Source: Bartonella schoenbuchensis R1 (GTDB lineage: Bacteria; Pseudomonadota; Alphaproteobacteria; Rhizobiales; Rhizobiaceae). Taken from it: a stretch of DNA of 64,000 nucleotides. Positions 58,513 through 64,000 of the stretch are shown here, in pieces; the stretch's first letter is position 1, and each line of letters starts with the position of its first letter. Location of the stretch: positions 434,001 to 498,000 of the forward strand of contig NZ_CP019789.1 of assembly GCF_002022685.1 (NCBI RefSeq), given 5' to 3'. A program made the translations under genes and the position numbers. The notes below the pieces were generated by a model. The model did not search any database. It worked only from the letters and a program-made list of their open reading frames with translations, and was not told the origin of the DNA.

Positions 58513-61437
58513 ATGAAAAAAGCTTTTTTAAAAACACAGCTTCTCTCTTTACGCCCACTTGATGAAAGTGGTTTTCAATGGTTGGAGGATATTACAGAAC
58601 AAGCAAGAAAAGAAAATTTAGAATCATTGGTTTCCTATATTACAGCTGGGGGAGAGCAGGTTGACTTCATTAGTGCAGTTATGACCTTATCTCCTTTTTT
58701 GCGTGGAGCTTTGATTGCCAATCCATCTTATCTTAATTCCTTATTGGACGTTGATATAGAAACAAGGCTTAGCAAAATTATAGAAGATATTGCAGCTATC
58801 GATAGAGTTGAAGGTATTCATGAAGCTTCATTAATGGCTGCTTTAAGACGCAAGAAAAAAGAAGCACATGTTCTTATCGCTTTAGCTGATTTAAGTGGTA
58901 TTTTTACTTGCGCAGTATCATGTATGTGGTTAACCCGCTTGGGTGAAGCGGCTTTGGGTGCGGCTTTACGTTTTCTTTTAAGGGAAGCACATGATCATGG
59001 AAAGATTAATTTGCTTAATCGTGACAATCCAGAACAAAATTGTGGTTTGATCATTTTAGGTATGGGAAAGTTTGGTGCAGGAGAACTTAATTATTCTTCT
59101 GATATAGATCTTATTATTTTTATTGATGACACGTTGCCTCATGTTAGTGATTTTTGTGAAAGTGTCGATATATTCTCTAAAATAGTACGTCAATTGATCC
59201 ATATCATTCAAGCTCGCACTGCTGATGGATATGTTTTTCGGCTTGATTTGCGACTTCGTCCTGATCCGGGTTCAACGCCTTTAGCATTACCGGTAGGAGC
59301 AGCTTTGCGTTATTATGAAGGGCGTGGACAAAATTGGGAACGTGCAGCTATGATTAAAGCACGTCCGGTGGCAGGTGATATTATTGCAGGTTTTAATGTA
59401 CTGAAAGATCTTTCACCTTATATATGGCGAAAATATTTAGACTATGCTGCTATTGCTGATATTCATTCTATCAAACGTCAAATCCATGCGTATAAAAATT
59501 ATGGTCAGATTGCTGCTTTTGGCCATAATATAAAATTGGGAAGAGGTGGTATTCGTGAGATTGAATTTTTTGTTCAGACACAACAGTTAATTGCAGGTGG
59601 ACGCTTTCCTCAATTGCGTGGACGTGAGACAGTTGCAATGTTGAAAGAACTTCATAATCTTGGTTGGATTGGTAAGGAAACCAGAGATAGCCTTATAAAA
59701 AGTTATGCTTTTTTACGTAATGTTGAGCACCGTATTCAAATGCTTGCAGATGAGCAAACGCATATTTTACCAGAGGATGTTTCTCAATTCACTAGTGTTG
59801 CATATTTGATGGGGTATAACAAGAAAGACTGCTTTATTAGTGATTTATTAGAAACACTTAAAATAGTTGAAAAACATTATGCAGCGCTATTTGAGCATGA
59901 ACAAGAACTTGGCTTGGAAATTGGCAATTTAGTTTTTACAGGTGAAGAAGATGATCCCGAAACACTTATTACATTAAGTCGTTTAGGTTTTGAAAGGGCT
60001 AGTGATATTTGTCGTATTATGCGCACGCTGCATTGTGGGCGTTATAAAGCTACTCAATCTGCTGAAGCACGTGAAAGGCTAACGGAACTTACACCAGCAC
60101 TTTTGAAAGCTTTCGGTGCTACTAAAAGAGCTGATCAGGCGATGTTGCGTTTTGATAGTTTTTTGCAAGGTTTACCTTCAGGGATTCAACTTTTTAGTTT
60201 ATTGCAGTCTAATCCATCTCTTTTGAATATGTTGGTACGTATTATGGGAGCAGCTCCTCGCCTTGCGGAAATTATTACACGTAAACCACATGTTTTTGAT
60301 GGAATGCTAGATCCAACAATTTTTTCAGAATTACCGACAAAAGCTTATCTAGAAAATCAAATTAATTATTTTCTTGAGGGTGTAACTGCTTATGAAGATA
60401 TTCTGGATCGTTTAAGAATTTTTGCAGATGAGCAACGTTTTTTGATTGGTATCCGGCTTTTGAACGGTACAATTACAGGAGATAAAGCAGGCTTTGCTTT
60501 TACTACACTTGCAGATCTTATGATTGCAAAAACGATTGCTGTTGTTCAAGAAGAATTTTCTCGTTGTCATGGTCATGTTAAAGGAGGACGTATTGGCATA
60601 TTAGGTATGGGTAAGCTTGGAAGCTGTGAATTAACTGCAGGCTCAGATGTCGATCTTATTGTGCTTTATGATCATGATGAGGACGCAGAAAAATCTGATG
60701 GAGAAAAGCCTCTTTATGTTTCCCAATATTATACTCGTCTAACACAACGTTTTGTTTCTGCTTTATCTTCTTCTACAGGTCAAGGTGTCCTTTATGCGGT
60801 TGATTTACGATTGAGACCATTGGGCAATAAAGGGCCTGTTGCTGTTTTTTTTGAAGTTTTTGCAAAATATCAGCGTAAGGAAGCATGGATATGGGAACAT
60901 CTTGCTTTAACCCGAGCACGGGGTATAGCTGGCGATGCTGATTTTTTACAAAAATTAGAAAATGAGGTTCGTGCAATTATTGCACTTCCTCGCGACAAAA
61001 AAATGATAGCAAAAGAAGTACGTGAAATGCGTGCTTTAATTGAGCAAAAAAAACCACCAAAAAATCGATGGGATTTAAAAACTATACCTGGTGGAATTAT
61101 GGAGCTTGAATTTATTGCTCAATATGCTCTTATAACTCATATGATTGAATTCCAGATTGGAACGACGACTGCTGATATTCTTTCTCATTTACCGAAAAGT
61201 TTTCTTGATCAATCACTTATTTCTGAATTACATCACGCTTATTGCCTTTATACAAATTTGAGTCAAATTATACGCCTTTGCTTAAATGATTATCTTAATC
61301 CTGATGATATGCCGCCTGGACTAGGTGACCTCTTGTTGCATAGCGTTGGTGAGCCTGATTTGCTGCGCGTTGAGAAATTTATTGAAGAAACAGGCCAATC
61401 GGTACATTCAATTTTTACACAGGTGTTTAAAGATTGA
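58513..61437 (+). CDS. glnE: Glutamine synthetase adenylyltransferase / adenylyl-removing enzyme
   Basis: Bifunctional regulator that adenylylates and deadenylylates glutamine synthetase according to PII state. 974 residues with two nucleotidyltransferase domains. The N-terminal (deadenylylase) one has GMGKFGAGELNYSSDIDLII near residue 180, with RLDLRLRPDPGSTPLAL. The C-terminal (adenylyltransferase) one has GMGKLGSCELTAGSDVDLIV near residue 700, with AVDLRLRPLGNKGPVAV. Helical regulatory regions lie between and after. Full length. ATG 58513 after AAGGAAA. Follows the second two-component pair, as in other Rhizobiales. Confidence 0.96.
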   Translation: MKKAFLKTQLLSLRPLDESGFQWLEDITEQARKENLESLVSYITAGGEQVDFISAVMTLSPFLRGALIANPSYLNSLLDVDIETRLSKIIEDIAAIDRVEGIHEASLMAALRRKKKEAHVLIALADLSGIFTCAVSCMWLTRLGEAALGAALRFLLREAHDHGKINLLNRDNPEQNCGLIILGMGKFGAGELNYSSDIDLIIFIDDTLPHVSDFCESVDIFSKIVRQLIHIIQARTADGYVFRLDLRLRPDPGSTPLALPVGAALRYYEGRGQNWERAAMIKARPVAGDIIAGFNVLKDLSPYIWRKYLDYAAIADIHSIKRQIHAYKNYGQIAAFGHNIKLGRGGIREIEFFVQTQQLIAGGRFPQLRGRETVAMLKELHNLGWIGKETRDSLIKSYAFLRNVEHRIQMLADEQTHILPEDVSQFTSVAYLMGYNKKDCFISDLLETLKIVEKHYAALFEHEQELGLEIGNLVFTGEEDDPETLITLSRLGFERASDICRIMRTLHCGRYKATQSAEARERLTELTPALLKAFGATKRADQAMLRFDSFLQGLPSGIQLFSLLQSNPSLLNMLVRIMGAAPRLAEIITRKPHVFDGMLDPTIFSELPTKAYLENQINYFLEGVTAYEDILDRLRIFADEQRFLIGIRLLNGTITGDKAGFAFTTLADLMIAKTIAVVQEEFSRCHGHVKGGRIGILGMGKLGSCELTAGSDVDLIVLYDHDEDAEKSDGEKPLYVSQYYTRLTQRFVSALSSSTGQGVLYAVDLRLRPLGNKGPVAVFFEVFAKYQRKEAWIWEHLALTRARGIAGDADFLQKLENEVRAIIALPRDKKMIAKEVREMRALIEQKKPPKNRWDLKTIPGGIMELEFIAQYALITHMIEFQIGTTTADILSHLPKSFLDQSLISELHHAYCLYTNLSQIIRLCLNDYLNPDDMPPGLGDLLLHSVGEPDLLRVEKFIEETGQSVHSIFTQVFKD

Positions 61438-61524
61438 ACACGCTTTATCATAAAATCATAAAATTTCCATTTTGTCAGAAGATTAAATTGTACAAAGTGT
61501 TAACTCAATTCTCGAAAAGCATTC

Positions 61525-62061
61525 ATGATAGGTCTTAAGAACAAGAATTCGCAAGATGCGATTGTTGTTATCTTGAAAGAGACATCAATAGGGGTTCTCT
61601 TAATTGCGAAATCTCGCAAAGGTATTTGTAATATAGCTTTAGGCGATACTGCCGAACAGTTATTACAGGAATTGAAAATAACCAATGTGCAATACAATAT
61701 TGATGACAATGTATTAAATAGAGAAATTGCGCATATTGTAGCAATGGTGGAAACTCCTAAATTGGTAGAACATCATGATTTGCAATTAGATATTAAAGGT
61801 ACAGCTTTTCAACAAAAAGTGTGGGGTGCATTATGTGAAATACAGTGTGGGGAAACGGTTTCTTATAAAGAATTAGCGCAACATATCGGTATGCCGAAGG
61901 CTGTTCGTGCGGTTGCAAATGCGTGTGCACATAATAAGTTGGCATTAGTCATTCCTTGCCATCGTGTGATATACAAAAATGGCGCTATTGCAGGTTATCG
62001 TTGGGGTATTCAACGAAAACAAATTTTGCTTCATCGAGAACGGCAAGAATATTTTGTTTGA
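61525..62061 (+). CDS. ogt: Methylated-DNA--protein-cysteine methyltransferase (Ada C-terminal / Ogt type)
   Basis: Suicide repair enzyme that takes the methyl group from O6-methylguanine. 178 residues: an N-terminal ribonuclease-like domain (about 1-85, with the Ada-like IGVLLIAKSRKGICNIALGD) and the DNA-binding C-terminal domain with GTAFQQKVWGALCEI, RAVANACAHNK, and the active-site motif VIPCHRVI (C145). The N-terminal region is closer to the Ada methyltransferase half than to short Ogt proteins, but the zinc and AraC parts of Ada are absent. Convergent with the histidine kinase gene, separated by 5 bp. The symbol is provisional. Confidence 0.9.
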   Translation: MIGLKNKNSQDAIVVILKETSIGVLLIAKSRKGICNIALGDTAEQLLQELKITNVQYNIDDNVLNREIAHIVAMVETPKLVEHHDLQLDIKGTAFQQKVWGALCEIQCGETVSYKELAQHIGMPKAVRAVANACAHNKLALVIPCHRVIYKNGAIAGYRWGIQRKQILLHRERQEYFV

Positions 62062-62066
62062 AAATT

Positions 62067-64000
62067 TTAATTTTGTTGAATTGGCATTGTAATAGTTACA
62101 GTTGTACCTTTTTCTTCTTTAGAAGTAATTTCAAGTTTTCCTTTGTGTAGTTTAACGAGAGAACGAGAAATAGCTAACCCAAGGCCTGAGCCGGTATGAG
62201 TTTTGGTAAATTGATTTTCAACTTGTTCAAAGGGTTGCCCAAGTTTTTTTATTGCTGCTTGAGGAATACCAACTCCTGTATCTTTTATTTTAAAGATAAG
62301 GTTATTTTCTTTCTGGAAGGCACAAACATCAATATTGCCACCAGAAGGTGTAAACTTAACGGCATTGGAAATAAGATTAAGGAAAATCTGTCTTATAGCA
62401 CGGCAATCAACTTCAGCATGAAGTTTTGGTGCAATATTTTCTGTAACGGAAACCTTTTTTTCTTGTGCTTGTGGGGTAAGTGTTCGAACTGCTTCACTGA
62501 TGATTGGTCCAAGATCAATATTTTTACAATCAAGAGTAAATCTCCCAGCTTCGATTTTTGACATATCAAGGATATCATTGATGAGAGTTAAAAGATGAGT
62601 TCCTGAATTGTGAATATCACGCATATATTCTTTATAGCGTTGTGAACCAAGAGGACCAAAGGTGGATTGCAACATGATATCTGAAAAACCAAGAATAGCG
62701 TTAAGAGGAGTACGTAATTCATGGGATATATTGGCTAAAAATTCTGATTTAGCTTTATTAGCACTTTCAGCTCGCTCTTTTTCTGCTTGCAGACTTTTGT
62801 TCAGTTTTTCAACCTCTGTTGCACGTTGCTGGGCATTTCCTCGTGCACGTTTGAGTTCTTGAATGAAAGAAAAAAGGCTTTTTTCGCTGTTTTTAAATTT
62901 TTCTTGCTGTTGTTTAAGTTCGGAAATGTCAGTACCAGTGCAAACAAGCCCCCCATCTTGTGTACGCCGTTCATTAATTTTGAGCCAACATCCATCTGCA
63001 GTTTGGCGAATACTGGTTAGGTTACCAGTTCCATCTTCTTTGAGGAGATATTCACTAATAGCAGGACGTGCCATAGCTTCAACAGTCGCACGTTGAATGC
63101 CTGATTGCAGCATTTGTTTTGGGATAGCTGCATATTCGCAAAATTTGCTATTAGACATAACTAAACGCCCTTCAGAATCCCACAATACAAAGGATTCTGA
63201 AATATTTTCAATAGCATCGCGAATACGAAGATCAGCTTGTGCTGTTTGTTCAGCAAGTTGACGTTGTTCGCTAATATCGAAGGAAATACCAACTAAATGA
63301 GGCTCTTCTCCTTCAGTAACTTCGGCACGAAAACGCATCCATATATAATGACCATCAGCATGACGCATGGGAATATTAATATCGATGTGTTTTTTTTCAC
63401 CGCTCATTAATTCCTGAGCGAGATCAAAGAAATTAGTATCAGTTGGGTTGATGATGGCAGTAATTTGAGAGATTGACAGCAACGCATCTTGAGGCACATA
63501 ACCAAGCATTTCATACATGGCTCGTGACCAATATACTCGACCGCTTGCCATATTCCAATCCCACAACCCACAACGTCCACGCATCATTGCCATATCAATA
63601 CGGTTTTGATTTTTTTCTGAAACCAGATCCATATTATGTGCGCGTGAAACTTGGTTATAATATGCATAAAGAAGAGCCAGTATAATACCGGTGGTTCCTA
63701 TGAATAAGGTCATATTTAATGAGAAGATTTTACGCCATTCCATATAGATGTCGTGTGTTTTTTCACTCATAAATACGCTATATTGACTATTTTTTGTTTG
63801 GCTAAGTAAAGCTAAGGCAGGTTCTGTTCCTATTTTGATTTGTGTAGCGCCAGTGTGCTGTTTAAGAGACTCTAAAGCGGCATTTTCAGAGATGAAATTT
63901 TTTAAAGGTTTTCCTAAGATTACCTCTGAACTAGATGAAGCTAAAACATTTTCATTTTGATCGACTATAGCGATTATAGTATTGGTATTGACAAGGTTTT
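62067..64000 (-). CDS. PAS-domain sensor histidine kinase (5' part beyond window)
   Basis: The frame stays open to the right edge, so the N-terminus is cut off; at least 644 residues are present. The edge part is an extracytoplasmic sensor-like segment (AIVDQNENVLASS, VILGKPLKNFI). A membrane helix follows (MTLFIGTTGIILALLYAYY), then two or three PAS domains (GLWDWNMASGRVYWSRAMYE, WMRFRAEVTEGEEPHLVGIS; FVLWDSEGRLVMSN), a coiled coil, HisKA with NISHELRTPLNAILGFSDIM, and HATPase with NLISNAVKFTPSGG, IKDTGVGIPQ and GSGLGLAISRSLV. No receiver domain follows, so it is a classical kinase with an unlinked partner. An ATG at 63770 is internal. Confidence 0.9.
   Translation of the reverse strand, partial: NLVNTNTIIAIVDQNENVLASSSSEVILGKPLKNFISENAALESLKQHTGATQIKIGTEPALALLSQTKNSQYSVFMSEKTHDIYMEWRKIFSLNMTLFIGTTGIILALLYAYYNQVSRAHNMDLVSEKNQNRIDMAMMRGRCGLWDWNMASGRVYWSRAMYEMLGYVPQDALLSISQITAIINPTDTNFFDLAQELMSGEKKHIDINIPMRHADGHYIWMRFRAEVTEGEEPHLVGISFDISEQRQLAEQTAQADLRIRDAIENISESFVLWDSEGRLVMSNSKFCEYAAIPKQMLQSGIQRATVEAMARPAISEYLLKEDGTGNLTSIRQTADGCWLKINERRTQDGGLVCTGTDISELKQQQEKFKNSEKSLFSFIQELKRARGNAQQRATEVEKLNKSLQAEKERAESANKAKSEFLANISHELRTPLNAILGFSDIMLQSTFGPLGSQRYKEYMRDIHNSGTHLLTLINDILDMSKIEAGRFTLDCKNIDLGPIISEAVRTLTPQAQEKKVSVTENIAPKLHAEVDCRAIRQIFLNLISNAVKFTPSGGNIDVCAFQKENNLIFKIKDTGVGIPQAAIKKLGQPFEQVENQFTKTHTGSGLGLAISRSLVKLHKGKLEITSKEEKGTTVTITMPIQQN

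Overview
The window is an AT-rich alphaproteobacterial chromosome segment of the order Hyphomicrobiales/Rhizobiales. It most likely comes from Bartonella. The evidence is strong A/T bias in third positions and spacers, an IalB-family gene, rhizobial signatures (CcrM GANTC methylase, MucR regulator, feuN-feuP-feuQ followed by ccmIEFH-degP, DUF5330), large non-coding gaps and gene relics typical of a reduced host-associated genome. The species cannot be fixed from sequence alone. About 47 protein genes, one tRNA and one mobile-element relic are supported. I saw no rRNA, CRISPR array, intact prophage, secretion-system locus or recognisable novel system; most of the content is housekeeping.

Layout. 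0.3-3.3 kb: rnhB-tsaC-glcD-like operon with ATGA overlaps; the FAD oxidase is frameshifted twice. 3.4-7.1 kb: a hypothetical gene, purD (-), ubiA (frameshifted twice) and pdxH (-). 7.5-17.5 kb: a CbpA-like co-chaperone, fabI, aroC, ribB with a degenerate RibA domain, xseB, dxs, an RNA methyltransferase and tldD (-). 17.6-23.8 kb: an IalB-family protein, ctaB, ispH, thrB, rnhA, a DsbD-N-like protein and YqgE. Here the cytochrome aa3 (cox) cluster that surrounds ctaB in relatives is absent. 23.8-34.8 kb: a membrane PAS-GGDEF-EAL protein with degenerate GGDEF site, M16 protease, thrC, HAD hydrolase, ccrM, mutY, DUF721 and a DsbA-like protein.

35-47.4 kb is gene-poor: ppdK, a 1.2 kb empty stretch, tRNA-Gln(UUG) with a decayed tyrosine-recombinase gene beside it, sodB, a frameshifted S9 oligopeptidase, mucR, sufE, a DUF5330-like gene and a peptidoglycan-binding membrane protein, separated by spacers of 0.6-1.2 kb that hold traces of dead reading frames. 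47.7-64 kb is dense again on the plus strand: feuN-feuP-feuQ, ccmI (frameshifted)-ccmE-ccmF-ccmH, degP, a second OmpR-type two-component pair, glnE and an Ada/Ogt-type methyltransferase. A PAS histidine kinase on the minus strand runs off the right edge.

Working together: envelope quality control and cytochrome c maturation (FeuNPQ, Ccm, DegP, second two-component system, DsbA-like and DsbD-like proteins) form the clearest functional block. Isoprenoid/heme/quinone supply (dxs, ispH, ctaB, ubiA) forms a scattered second one.

The most actionable observation concerns data quality or gene decay. Four genes carry six single-base losses, every one inside a mononucleotide run, and restoring one base at each site gives intact full-length proteins. 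That pattern fits either homopolymer undercalls or very recent pseudogenisation.
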